Source of the DNA: Calothrix sp. MO_167.B12
Lineage (GTDB): Bacteria; Cyanobacteriota; Cyanobacteriia; Cyanobacteriales; Nostocaceae
Length of the DNA: 45,530 nt
Direction: 5' to 3'
Assembly: GCA_030066045.1 (NCBI GenBank)
Contig: JASJCJ010000057.1
Location: 1-45,530 of the forward strand
Below, piece by piece: positions 26,781 through 35,371 of this stretch. Made by a program: the position numbers and the translations under genes. The notes beneath the pieces are model-generated. The model was not told the origin of the DNA. It did not search any database and saw nothing but the letters and a program-made list of their open reading frames with translations. Position 1 is the first letter of the stretch. Every line of letters starts with the position of its first letter.

Positions 26781-29160
26781 CCCGACGAACACTAGCTTTT
26801 AATTTGGGATAAGCAATCCGTTTGTGATGGAACTGCTGCCAAACTTGCACAAAAATTTCGGCAATTTCTGTAATTTCTTCCCGTTTGAGTCCGGATTCTA
26901 GCAATTGTTCATCTTGCCATCGAGCGCGGAGAATATTGTTTACCATTGCCAAGGCTTTTTCTGGGGTCGCATCTTTAAGCGATCGCAATGCGGCCTCACA
27001 GGAATCTGCTAACATAACAATACCCGTTTCCCGAGATTGGGGAATTGGTCCATAGTAACGAAAGTCACTGTCATCCACTGTACAAGTGGAATCTTCCTTG
27101 GCTATTTGTTGGGCTTGGTGATAAAAGTAAGCAATTTGCATGGTACCCTGATGTTCGGGGATAAAAGCCTGGATTGCTGTGGGTAAACTATGTTTACGCG
27201 CCATTACTAAGCCTTCTGTGACGTGCTTTCTAATAATTTCTGCACTCTTCCAAGGGTCTTGAATTTCTGTATCGTGTTTGTTTGGTCCCCCCATTTGATT
27301 TTCAATAAAGGCTTGGGGGTCATGCATTTTACCAATATCATGATATAAGGTACCTGCCCTGACTAATTCCACATTACATCCTAATTTTTTGGCAGCAGCT
27401 TCGGCTAAGGTAGCTACAAATAGGGTATGTTGAAATGTCCCTGGTGTTTTTGTCGCTAGTTGCTGTAATAAGGAGCGATTGGGATTGGATAATTCTGCTA
27501 ATCTAATTGGGGTGACTAAATCAAAGATTTTTTCTAGGTAAGGACTTAACCCCAAAGCGACAATACTCCAAATTAAACCAGATAAACCAAAAAATACGGC
27601 TTCTTGAAGTATTAAATAGGAAGCTGGACCAAAGACTAAACCTCCCAGAGCAAGCCTAATAATTAAATGTACTCCACCTTGGGTAAGAGCGATCGCAATT
27701 CCTAATAATGCCAATTCTTCCCGTGAATGCAGCCTTTTCGCCACACAACTACCTAATATACCCCCAGCGGCACCAGCGATCGCAGCTATGTTACTAATTT
27801 CTAAACCAATGGGTAATACTAGTAACAATAATCCAATCACTGTTACCCCTAAGGTCGCACCGTAAAAACTCCCTAGCAATAAACCAATGCTACTCCAACC
27901 TGCATAATCAATGTTAAATGTCAATACTAAGGGAATACTTAAGGTTAACAACAAAAATAATAAGCAATCTCTTTGTCGCAACCGCAGTTGGGTACGTCGC
28001 TGCACCAGGATAAAAACACCGATACCTGCAACTACAGCACATGTCAAATATGTCAACCCCCACCAGTTAATTCCTCGACGACTGAGGCGATAGTATTCTA
28101 GGACTGTAAATTGCCACTGAGTAATGGTTGCTCCCTTGTGAACGATTATATCTCCTTTTTTCACAGACTCTATGACGGGTGGAACTTCAGCCGCAGCCTG
28201 TTGGGCTTGCAAACTGGTTTTGGCTTCGTCTTTTTGCAGGTTGGGTTGGAGTACTTGTAATAAAATAATAGTTGCGACTTGTTCGCCATCTTTCGGTATG
28301 GAAGCCTGGACATTTAGCCTAACTGCATCTGGTAATATATTTTCTGGCAATCCTGGTGAAATACCTTGGGATAGTATTCTTTGGGTGATGTCTTGGATTC
28401 CCATTTGTGTATTTGTCCAATCATCATCGGATATATCCAAAATATTGCTTTGGGCAAAGATTGGCTGTTTCTGTCGTTCGACTATATCTAAAAGCTTTTT
28501 CACAGCTTGAGCGTAGGTTTGACGAGCTGCTGATATTTCTGAAATTAACGAAGATAGATTTTGGGCAGAGGTATTAAGGCGATGGGCTGCTATTTCTCCT
28601 ACTGCTCGATCAAATTCAGTTGAATCATCATTAGATATACGGCTATTGGGTGGAGTTCGCTGCACCTGATTAATTTGCGAGGGTTTTCCACCAGTTAAAC
28701 GTCCTGATTTTTGCTTTCTGTAATGCTCTACAGCTATTTGTAATGCTTTCCAGTCCCTATCATTAGAGGAACGCAAGTAACGTTGTGACCCAAGGGATAA
28801 GATGGAAACATCGATAAAAGGGAACGAACCTGCTGTAGTACGAACGTTATTGAGCTGACTCAACAGCTGCTGTAAGTTTTGGTCGATTTGTTCGTTTGCG
28901 GAGGTATCGACCATTAACACTGCTACGGAGCTTTGACTGGCTGCTTGCCGGTTTCTCTGAGTTTTTTCTTTGTTTTCAATTCTACCAGCTTTGGGGGCGA
29001 TAATCGTTTGTGGCGCGATAGTTCCTGCCTTTAGCTTGGGCTGGTTGTATAACTTATGACCCATTGCCCCTGTAAGACATACTACGGATAATGTAAATAC
29101 AACAGGGTAATGTAATTTGATTGAGCTTAAACTCAAATTCAGAGGAGTCTTGGTTTTCAC
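26773..29160 (-). CDS. pgpH: PgpH-type 7TM-HD cyclic-di-AMP phosphodiesterase
   Basis: A 795-residue membrane protein. Residues about 21-37 are a first transmembrane helix, followed by a large extracytoplasmic domain (about 40-365), then about seven hydrophobic helices (about 375-560) and a cytoplasmic HD domain. The HD motif is in GTLYHDIGKMHDPQAFIENQ (His-Asp about 606-607), with upstream His in TFQHTLFVATLAEAAA and later EHQGT and MLADSCEAALRS, as in PgpH. The known activity of the family is hydrolysis of c-di-AMP, affecting osmotic and potassium homeostasis. It is the last gene of a minus-strand run after aroQ. Its C terminus ends in a repeat (RRGE then stop). The symbol is by family. Confidence 0.9.
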   Translation of the reverse strand: MKTKTPLNLSLSSIKLHYPVVFTLSVVCLTGAMGHKLYNQPKLKAGTIAPQTIIAPKAGRIENKEKTQRNRQAASQSSVAVLMVDTSANEQIDQNLQQLLSQLNNVRTTAGSFPFIDVSILSLGSQRYLRSSNDRDWKALQIAVEHYRKQKSGRLTGGKPSQINQVQRTPPNSRISNDDSTEFDRAVGEIAAHRLNTSAQNLSSLISEISAARQTYAQAVKKLLDIVERQKQPIFAQSNILDISDDDWTNTQMGIQDITQRILSQGISPGLPENILPDAVRLNVQASIPKDGEQVATIILLQVLQPNLQKDEAKTSLQAQQAAAEVPPVIESVKKGDIIVHKGATITQWQFTVLEYYRLSRRGINWWGLTYLTCAVVAGIGVFILVQRRTQLRLRQRDCLLFLLLTLSIPLVLTFNIDYAGWSSIGLLLGSFYGATLGVTVIGLLLLVLPIGLEISNIAAIAGAAGGILGSCVAKRLHSREELALLGIAIALTQGGVHLIIRLALGGLVFGPASYLILQEAVFFGLSGLIWSIVALGLSPYLEKIFDLVTPIRLAELSNPNRSLLQQLATKTPGTFQHTLFVATLAEAAAKKLGCNVELVRAGTLYHDIGKMHDPQAFIENQMGGPNKHDTEIQDPWKSAEIIRKHVTEGLVMARKHSLPTAIQAFIPEHQGTMQIAYFYHQAQQIAKEDSTCTVDDSDFRYYGPIPQSRETGIVMLADSCEAALRSLKDATPEKALAMVNNILRARWQDEQLLESGLKREEITEIAEIFVQVWQQFHHKRIAYPKLKASVRRGE

Positions 29161-29350
29161 TGACTTTACTATTCAACCAGATACTGTTGTGTGTAGATGT
29201 CCGACTCTCTCATTGCTAATCTTCCTCCATTAATCTGTAAGTAGCAAATTGTGTGAAATTATCCCTGTCATGACATCAGCTGGTGCAGCAATTGTTGGTT
29301 GCCAATATCTGGAAACAGGTAAATGGCATGGGGAAAATTAGAAGATTGTA

Positions 29351-30274
29351 TCAGCGGATAACATTAGGGGCTGCGATTGCTTGTAAGCTGACTAAATTTT
29401 TATCTATAGCTAATCCTCCTTGAGTCATATCGGTTTTATCTGAGTTTAACTCATACAATCCCGACCAATCTGCCAGCAAGGCATCTGCTAATTCTAACAT
29501 TTGTAAAAATTCACTTCGTTGCCGTTGTGGCAGCCGTGGAGATGACAATCGGGCTTGCCAACTCACAGGTATACCTACTGTACTGTTATAAGCTCCTGAG
29601 AGGCAGGCCACAAGGATAGGAATGGACTGTAAATTACTACTAATTTGTACCGAACGTAGAATTGTTACACGAAAGTCTTCTATGGTACTCAAATAACAGT
29701 AAAATGTCATTGCCATCATACTGCTGGGCGATTCTACTCCACCTAATTCTGTTTTTGCTCTGGCTAACCCAGCCTGCTGTTCTAACAAATAATTAAGTTT
29801 TAATAATTTTTGTGGAAGTACGCTTGAAGTTTCACCAATAAAGGAAATTATTTGTGAGTTGAGAGTACTTGAATGTAACTTTTCTGACATTGATTGGGCG
29901 ATGGCATAGGCAAATGCTAAGGTTATATCTCGCCAAACTCCTTCCACTTGCCATACTTGTAGTAAATTAAGCAGGTTGTGCCGTAATTTGGTCAAATTAT
30001 CATGAAAAAATAAAGCTACTGGTAAGGTAGCTAGAAGCACTCTATATGAGTGACTAAAATTTGTATCTAGGTGGGAAAAATGCTGTTGTGGCAGGCTTTG
30101 CCAATGATTTAAATCGAATCTACCCTGTTCTATCAAATTCATCACTGCCAGAATAATCAGCTGACAATGTGAAAGTTCGCTTTTTTGCTTCTGTTCACTG
30201 TCAACAGCAATCGTTTCTCCCAAGCATATGCCAACAAAAGTACCCCTGAAATGACTGGCTAAAGAGTGGCGCAT
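29351..30274 (-). CDS. Degenerate ADP-ribosylglycohydrolase-like protein
   Basis: A 307-residue, mainly helical protein. The opening FRGTFVGICLGE resembles the G-x-x-x-G-x-x-x-GD start of ADP-ribosylglycohydrolases (DraG fold), and VACLSGAYNSTVGIPVSW resembles their late G-A-x-G-x-x-IP-x-W segment. The metal-binding acidic motifs (a TDDT-like block early and a DxDT-like block late) are not visible, so catalysis is unlikely or altered. It lies 44 bp after aroQ and 190 bp before the PgpH-type gene, so it is probably co-transcribed. I am moderately sure of the fold and unsure of any function. Start ATG at 30274. Confidence 0.6.
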   Translation of the reverse strand: MRHSLASHFRGTFVGICLGETIAVDSEQKQKSELSHCQLIILAVMNLIEQGRFDLNHWQSLPQQHFSHLDTNFSHSYRVLLATLPVALFFHDNLTKLRHNLLNLLQVWQVEGVWRDITLAFAYAIAQSMSEKLHSSTLNSQIISFIGETSSVLPQKLLKLNYLLEQQAGLARAKTELGGVESPSSMMAMTFYCYLSTIEDFRVTILRSVQISSNLQSIPILVACLSGAYNSTVGIPVSWQARLSSPRLPQRQRSEFLQMLELADALLADWSGLYELNSDKTDMTQGGLAIDKNLVSLQAIAAPNVIR

Positions 30275-30318
30275 AGGTTATGTAGCTGCTTCTTAATTTT
30301 GGGCGAGTATGACAAACA

Positions 30319-30831
30319 TTATTTTAATTCCGGACTACTAGCTGCTTGCAAATGATGCACCAATGCCTGCAAACCTAGTAAATAACTTCGCGCTCCAAAA
30401 CCACTTATTTGCCCCACCACAACTGCTGCCAGATATGAATGATGGCGAAACTCTTCCCGACGATAAATGTTACTCAAATGCACCTCTACAGCAGGCAAGC
30501 TCACCGCCGCGATCGCATCTCTTAAGGCTACACTAGTATGGGTATAGGCTCCAGCATTAATTAAAACACCCTGATGTTTCCCTACAGCCCCATGAATGGC
30601 ATCAACTAACACCCCCTCATGGTTGGATTGCAAAGTTACAACTTCTACACCTAAGTTTTTGGCGGTTGCTGCTAGTAAATCATTAATAGCTTCTAAAGTC
30701 AGGGAACCATAAATTCCTGGCTCTCGCTGACCCAATAAGTTCAAATTAGGTCCATGTAGTACTAGAATACTCAAGACACTGGACTGTAAATTCTCCACCT
30801 GGTTCTTTTCAACGCCGACGGGATCTATCAT
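30319..30831 (-). CDS. aroQ: Type II 3-dehydroquinate dehydratase
   Basis: A 170-residue shikimate-pathway enzyme converting 3-dehydroquinate to 3-dehydroshikimate. Motifs are [18 protein letters not shown] (catalytic Tyr in the flexible loop), [32 protein letters not shown] and [18 protein letters not shown] (catalytic His). About 20 residues precede the usual family start. The ATG at 30831 overlaps the end of the 45-codon gene upstream by 23 bases, so translation may be coupled; a TTG start just before SILVLHG is an alternative. Normal family length is about 145-155 residues. Confidence 0.95.
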   Translation of the reverse strand: MIDPVGVEKNQVENLQSSVLSILVLHGPNLNLLGQREPGIYGSLTLEAINDLLAATAKNLGVEVVTLQSNHEGVLVDAIHGAVGKHQGVLINAGAYTHTSVALRDAIAAVSLPAVEVHLSNIYRREEFRHHSYLAAVVVGQISGFGARSYLLGLQALVHHLQAASSPELK

Positions 30832-30946
30832 TTACAGGAATCGGAATTAATTCCGGTTCCGGCTCAGTTTCTGGTCCTAAAAGGGACTCAATGAGCTTGC
30901 CTGCCCATTCTTTCAGTTTTTCTAGTACCTTTCCAATATAGTCCAT
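30809..30946 (-). CDS. Small 45-residue protein overlapping aroQ
   Basis: An ATG at 30946 opens 45 codons ending TGA (30809-30811). It begins [20 protein letters not shown], an amphipathic helix, and continues as a Pro/Glu stretch ([14 protein letters not shown]) with a basic tail (NDRSRRR). It is in a different frame from aroQ and overlaps its start by 23 bp. I believe similar short proteins precede aroQ in other filamentous cyanobacteria, but that is memory, not a search. The helix could bind a membrane or a partner. Function unknown. Confidence 0.7.
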   Translation of the reverse strand: MDYIGKVLEKLKEWAGKLIESLLGPETEPEPELIPIPVNDRSRRR

Positions 30947-31220
30947 TAAACTGACCGCTCCTGAGATACTAACTCAATTTCCGATTATCATTCTGTGAAG
31001 AAGCTAGGTTATTTGTAGATTCCTGTATTATTAGTTGACTTTAGCCATACTTATCCATGTGTAAGGAATGAGCTACATATTAATTTTTGTGTGTCTTCTT
31101 CTCCACTTTTCTAGAATATCACATTCGCAAAATATAAGACACTATTAGTCTCAGACAGTAACAACTTGTATTATTTCTAGCTACAACATACGTAATTATC
31201 ATTAAGGATCATAATTATCA

Positions 31221-31823
31221 ATGTCCTCTTCTGACCAGTTGCCAATTATTAATGCTCTCAAGGAACCCACAACTGATGCTTGGGTAGAACAAGCTATTTC
31301 TAATTTAGATACTATTCTTCTCGATCATGCTCACTGCGAACGCAAAGCTGCTGGGGTAGCTCTCAATTTAATGTTTCGCTATCCTTCTCATGCCAAAATG
31401 ATCAAGGAGTTAACTAAAATCGCCAGGGAAGAGCTGGAACACTTTGAGCAGGTGAATGAATGGTTAGAACGGCGTAATATACCTATGGGTCCTTTGAATG
31501 CACCTCCCTATGGTGCGGGTTTAAAAGCTCAGATTCGCCGTCAGGAGCCACACAGACTGCTAGATTCTTTACTTATGAATGGATTAATTGAAGCTCGCAG
31601 CCACGAACGTTTGGGTTTGCTCTCCATCCATTGTCCGGAGCCGGAACTAGCTGCATTTTATGGTAGCTTAATGGCTTCGGAAGCTCGGCATTATGGAGTT
31701 TATTGGGTATTGGCTGATACTTATTTTCAACGGGATATATTTATGCAGCGTTTGGCCGAATTGGCGGTGGTAGAAAGCGAATTGCTGGCAAATTTACACC
31801 CAGAACCGAGAATTCATAGTTAA
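31221..31823 (+). CDS. miaE: tRNA-(ms2io6A37) hydroxylase
   Basis: A 200-residue diiron enzyme of ferritin-like four-helix fold that hydroxylates 2-methylthio-N6-isopentenyladenosine at tRNA position 37. The ligand helices are visible as DHAHCERKAAGVALNL, ELEHFEQVNEWLERR, IEARSHERLGLL and ASEARHYGVYW, giving two E-x2-H-type pairs plus flanking Glu. Length is normal for the family. ATG at 31221 with an AAGGA block about 15 bp upstream. Divergently transcribed from the small aroQ-leader protein across about 275 bp. Followed by a repeat cluster. Confidence 0.93.
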   Translation: MSSSDQLPIINALKEPTTDAWVEQAISNLDTILLDHAHCERKAAGVALNLMFRYPSHAKMIKELTKIAREELEHFEQVNEWLERRNIPMGPLNAPPYGAGLKAQIRRQEPHRLLDSLLMNGLIEARSHERLGLLSIHCPEPELAAFYGSLMASEARHYGVYWVLADTYFQRDIFMQRLAELAVVESELLANLHPEPRIHS

Positions 31824-31827
31824 CCTG

Positions 31828-32115
31828 AGTTCGGTGTTCGGTGTTCGGTGTTCGGTGTTAAAAACTAACAACTAACAACTAACAACTAACAACCATTTTC
31901 AAGTTAGTCCGCCACGGTCAAATCCCACAACCAAGCATGAAAATGCTTTGTGACTAATTTTTTAAGGGCGCACGCAATGCGCCCCTACTCCTTCACTCCT
32001 TCACTCCGAACTCCCTATTTTCTAGCTAGCCCCTTATGAACGTTTGTACACAACCAAGCATGAAAATACCTGTTGCCTGTTGCCTGTTGCCTTTTGCCTG
32101 TTGCCTATTTTCTAA
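31828..32115. repeat. Cluster of four different STRR heptamer runs
   Basis: This intergenic region holds successive short tandem arrays: GTGTTCG (31832-31857), AACTAAC (31864-31891), CTCCTTCA (31987-32007) and TTGCCTG (32070-32108). CCACAACCAAGCATGAAAAT occurs at about 31928 and a near copy at 32049. No gene is visible. Confidence 0.85.
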
Positions 32116-32122
32116 CTAGAGT

Positions 32123-32602
32123 ATGAAAAAATATTACCAAGATTTTATCATTCGTGATTGGCAAGCAAGCGATCGCAATTTTGCGGCTGAGGTTATTCGC
32201 TCTGTATTGGCTGAATATGGTTTGGGTTGGGAACCAGAGGATGCTGATAGGGATGTATTACAGGTGGAAGAATTTTACTTAAGTGTGGGGGGTGAGTTTT
32301 GGGTAATTGAGCACCAGGGTAAGTTGGTGGGTACTGGGGCGTATTACCCTGTTGAACGGGGAGAAAAGGCTGTAGAAATTAGAAAAATGTATTTTTTACC
32401 CCAGATTAGGGGCAGAGGTTTGGGAAAATATTTGTTACAACAGCTAGAGATAGCGATCGCCTGTCGTGGTTTTGAACAAATCTGGATTGAAACCGCTTCT
32501 GTGTTAGCTGAAGCAGTCAAGCTGTATGAAAATGCAGGTTATCAACCAGCAACTGGAGTGGAAACAACTCGTTGCGATCTTATTTATATTAAACAGTTGT
32601 GA
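32123..32602 (+). CDS. GNAT-family N-acetyltransferase
   Basis: A 159-residue acetyltransferase. The acetyl-CoA pyrophosphate-binding motif is RGRGLGKYLLQQLE (R-x-x-G-x-G), preceded by the beta-4 strand VEIRKMYFLP and followed by the IETASVLAEAVKLYENAGYQ segment typical of the fold. Soluble, single domain. The start ATG at 32123 is preceded by CTAGAGT, without a strong ribosome site. It lies 49 bp before the comF-type gene, which may be co-transcribed. Substrate unknown. Confidence 0.9.
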   Translation: MKKYYQDFIIRDWQASDRNFAAEVIRSVLAEYGLGWEPEDADRDVLQVEEFYLSVGGEFWVIEHQGKLVGTGAYYPVERGEKAVEIRKMYFLPQIRGRGLGKYLLQQLEIAIACRGFEQIWIETASVLAEAVKLYENAGYQPATGVETTRCDLIYIKQL

Positions 32603-32651
32603 TTTTACTCCTAACTGTCAACTATTAGCTGTCAACTGTCAACCCTCAACA

Positions 32652-33326
32652 ATGCCAATCTGGACTCAGCCTTTCAAAAATTTACTCAATCTTTTTCTCC
32701 AATCCAATTGTCCCCTATGCCAACGTCCCACCACTCAGGAAATTTGCTTAGATTGTGGCAGGCAATTACAACAATGCCATCTTGCTAATCCTAAAGCCCT
32801 ATGGAAACAACCATTACCAGTATTTGCTTGGGGAAGTTATGGTGGTATGCTCAAACGAGCGCTCGCTGCCATAAAATATGATAATCACCCAGAAATTGCG
32901 CGAATTTTGGGTCAATATTTAGGACAAGCATGGTTATCCCATCCACCAGAAGATAATTCCCAACCCATAGTGGTTCCGATTCCCCTCCATAAAACTAAAT
33001 TAAAACAAAGAGGATATAACCAAGCACAATTGATTGCAGAGAGCTTTTGCTTGGTAACTGGGTTACAATTAAAACCTAACGGCTTGCAGCGTAGTAAGGA
33101 AACTACAGCACAATTTAACTTGTCTCCCACCGAAAGACAACAAAATTTAACAGATGCATTTACCTTGGGTTCAGACTTCCGTCGTCTACCAAAATCCCCC
33201 ATATTATTAGTGGATGATATTTATACTACAGGTGCGACTGCCAAAGCTGCGATCGCGATCCTGGAAAAAGGTGGAATTAAAGTACATGGATTAGCTGCTG
33301 TAGCCACGGCTGCAAAAATTAGATAA
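32652..33326 (+). CDS. comF: ComF-family phosphoribosyltransferase
   Basis: A 224-residue protein of the ComF/GntX family (role in natural transformation in several bacteria). The N-terminal zinc-finger-like part has CPLCQRP and CLDCGRQ (C-x2-C twice). A middle segment with ALAAIKYDNHPEIA is family-typical. The PRPP-binding loop is ILLVDDIYTTGATAKAA near the C terminus. I prefer ATG 32652: an earlier frame start at 32526 lies inside the GNAT gene and would add 42 residues derived from repeat DNA (CCAACTG/TGTCAAC-type heptamers). Cyanobacterial ComF is linked to competence; the Anabaena-type strains have it too. Confidence 0.88.
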   Translation: MPIWTQPFKNLLNLFLQSNCPLCQRPTTQEICLDCGRQLQQCHLANPKALWKQPLPVFAWGSYGGMLKRALAAIKYDNHPEIARILGQYLGQAWLSHPPEDNSQPIVVPIPLHKTKLKQRGYNQAQLIAESFCLVTGLQLKPNGLQRSKETTAQFNLSPTERQQNLTDAFTLGSDFRRLPKSPILLVDDIYTTGATAKAAIAILEKGGIKVHGLAAVATAAKIR

Positions 33327-33406
33327 ACATTTATTAGATGGGCATTAATCGCCCAAAAACACTATAATTAACCAGATTAGGCATATTTTGCGGGAAGGCT
33401 CTTGGA

Positions 33407-33868
33407 ATGTTCAGAAAGGCTTTTGTGATTGGGTTAAAATCGTTCAGCACCATCCCCTTGTCATTGTTGACAATTGGAGTGAGTGCAACCACCACTTTGG
33501 CTCAAGTAAATAAGTTATATAATCCCATTCCCATCCCCTCTAGCTACCAAGTTGCAGATTCCCTGTCTGAAAAAGATATTCCCACGGGCCAAGGTGGATT
33601 TGCCCGCGATTATTTGGTGAAATTAAATAAAGGAGATAATCTAGCGATCGATTTATCTTCTGAGAGTTTTGACAGCATTATTACCTTACTTGGACCCAAT
33701 GGTGCTACCGTTGCCGAAAATGATGATGGTCCTGATGGTACTAGTAATTCCCTGCTGTTTACCCGAATCACCGAAAGCGGTACTTACATTGTCCGGGTTC
33801 GCTCCTTTGGTGAAACTGGGGTTGGTAAATTTAAACTCAAGGTAACGCGGTTGAAGCCAGTCAAGTAG
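33407..33868 (+). CDS. Secreted PPC-domain protein
   Basis: A 153-residue exported protein. A signal peptide is evident (basic start MFRKAFVIGLK, hydrophobic core to about residue 28, likely cleavage after LAQ near 33). The rest is one bacterial pre-peptidase C-terminal (PPC) beta-sandwich: DYLVKLNKGDNLAIDLSSES, FDSIITLLGPNG, AENDDGPDGTSNSLLF, YIVRVRSFG. PPC domains usually trail secreted peptidases; here no catalytic domain is present. Function unknown, perhaps binding at the cell surface. An STRR array starts directly after the stop codon. Confidence 0.85.
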   Translation: MFRKAFVIGLKSFSTIPLSLLTIGVSATTTLAQVNKLYNPIPIPSSYQVADSLSEKDIPTGQGGFARDYLVKLNKGDNLAIDLSSESFDSIITLLGPNGATVAENDDGPDGTSNSLLFTRITESGTYIVRVRSFGETGVGKFKLKVTRLKPVK

Positions 33869-34020
33869 GGAGGGAGTGAGGAAGTGAAGGAGTGAAGGAG
33901 TGAAGGAGTGAAGGAGGGATGGAGTGAGAGAGGGAAGGAGTGAAGGAATAAATAACTCTTAACTCCTAAATATCAACGTCAACTGTCAACTGTCAACCAA
34001 CAACCGTCAACCGTCAACCA
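33868..34020. repeat. STRR arrays between convergent genes
   Basis: GGAGTGA/GGAGGGA heptads (33868-33945) are followed by GTCAACT/GTCAACC heptads (33977-34020). They fill the whole gap between two convergent genes and touch both stop codons or come within a few bases of them. Confidence 0.9.
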
Positions 34021-34953
34021 TCAACTGTTAACAATCTCTTCATCTAAAGAAAAGTCTATATCAGCCCCATCTCTTCCAGAAGCGAGATAATCATTCTGGA
34101 AAGAATCTTTTAATCCGGAAATCAAATCATAATTTGGTTGCCAATCCAAATCTTTCATGGCTTTATTCACCGCAGCAAAGAAATGCTGCATTCGTAAGGG
34201 GAAGGCTTTACGTTTGCCAAAATCGAACTTCTTGGGTTCATAATGTACTATTTTGATGTCATCAGGGGATTTGCCCGCAGCCACGGCGCAAGCACGGGCT
34301 AAACCATCAAAAGTAACAAAGCGATCGCCAGAAATATTATAAACTTGTCCTACGGCCTTAGAATTACCCACAACTTGAGACATAGCTTTGGCTAAATCTT
34401 TAACATGACCTAGCTGGGTGATATGCAATCCATTGCCAGGGATGGGTATGGGACGATTGCGAACAATGCGATCGAAAAACCAGGCTTCTAAATCATTATA
34501 GTTTCCCGGACCATAAATATAAGTGGGACGGATGGATGTAAAGGGTAATCCCCCTTGCATCAAGTAAGTTTCCGTTTCATGTTTACCCAAATGGCGACTT
34601 TTGGGATCGATGGTATCTCCCTCCACATGGGGCATTTGGTCTGACTTTAAGTATACCCCCGCAGAACTCATATAAATAAATTGCTGTACCTGATTTTGAA
34701 AAATATCTGCTAGAGGCTGGGTATCAGTAAGTTTTCGTCCGTTATTGTCAAAAATAATATCAAAATTTTCAGTAGATAATTTTTCTTTCAATTGACTGGC
34801 ATCAGTGCGATCGCCAATAATAGTTTCTACTGTTGGTACTGGTGCTGGTCGATTACCGCGATTGAATAGCACTACCTCATGCCCTTGTTCCAAAAGCATT
34901 TGGGTCAGATAGACACCAATGAAGCGAGTACCGCCCATAATCAAAATCCGCAT
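34021..34953 (-). CDS. CSP41-like atypical SDR protein
   Basis: A 310-residue NAD-fold protein of the CSP41 type (chloroplast stem-loop RNA-binding protein homologues). Dinucleotide motif MRILIMGGTRFIGVYLTQML at the N terminus and YMSSAGVYLK for the SDR Ser. Where ordinary epimerases have Y-x3-K, this has SRHLGKHETE, lacking the Tyr, as in CSP41. Other landmarks are RPTYIYGPGNYND and QVYNISGDRFVTFDGLARAC. In plants the homologues bind chloroplast RNA; in cyanobacteria an RNA or ribosome role is inferred. Start ATG at 34953. Confidence 0.85.
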   Translation of the reverse strand: MRILIMGGTRFIGVYLTQMLLEQGHEVVLFNRGNRPAPVPTVETIIGDRTDASQLKEKLSTENFDIIFDNNGRKLTDTQPLADIFQNQVQQFIYMSSAGVYLKSDQMPHVEGDTIDPKSRHLGKHETETYLMQGGLPFTSIRPTYIYGPGNYNDLEAWFFDRIVRNRPIPIPGNGLHITQLGHVKDLAKAMSQVVGNSKAVGQVYNISGDRFVTFDGLARACAVAAGKSPDDIKIVHYEPKKFDFGKRKAFPLRMQHFFAAVNKAMKDLDWQPNYDLISGLKDSFQNDYLASGRDGADIDFSLDEEIVNS

Positions 34954-35371
34954 AAATTCCCCATCCCTATAGGTAATAACTTTAGAATAGCCACCTATGA
35001 TTCATCACAAGAATATTCCAATTTTGAGGTTATCAGCTCAGGGATCGTAATGGAACCCATTTCTAGGGAATCGAGTCTCAGAATACAACAAATATTATTT
35101 ATGGGACTTATTTTCTATGATGTTGTCTTCTATTGCCAATTTGTTTAATTTTCCATAGAAGTTCGTGGGTAAATTATTTAGTTTTGAAGAATAGATGTGT
35201 AAAGATAACCTTTACACTAACTTTGGCGTATAGAATACCATAAACAGCCTATGATACTATATGTAATTTAATGTTAAGAAAAACTTATTATCACAATAAT
35301 TTATTTGAATATATAGACATTTGTATTTATTGTGAATCTTTGTAATTGTTCTCTACCGATTAAAGTTAACT
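34954..35371. other. Intergenic region, divergent promoters
   Basis: A 418-bp AT-rich gap between divergent genes. An 89-codon frame crosses its left half but overlaps the CSP41-like gene start on the other strand and looks spurious. No repeat array or structured RNA was noticed. Confidence 0.5.
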
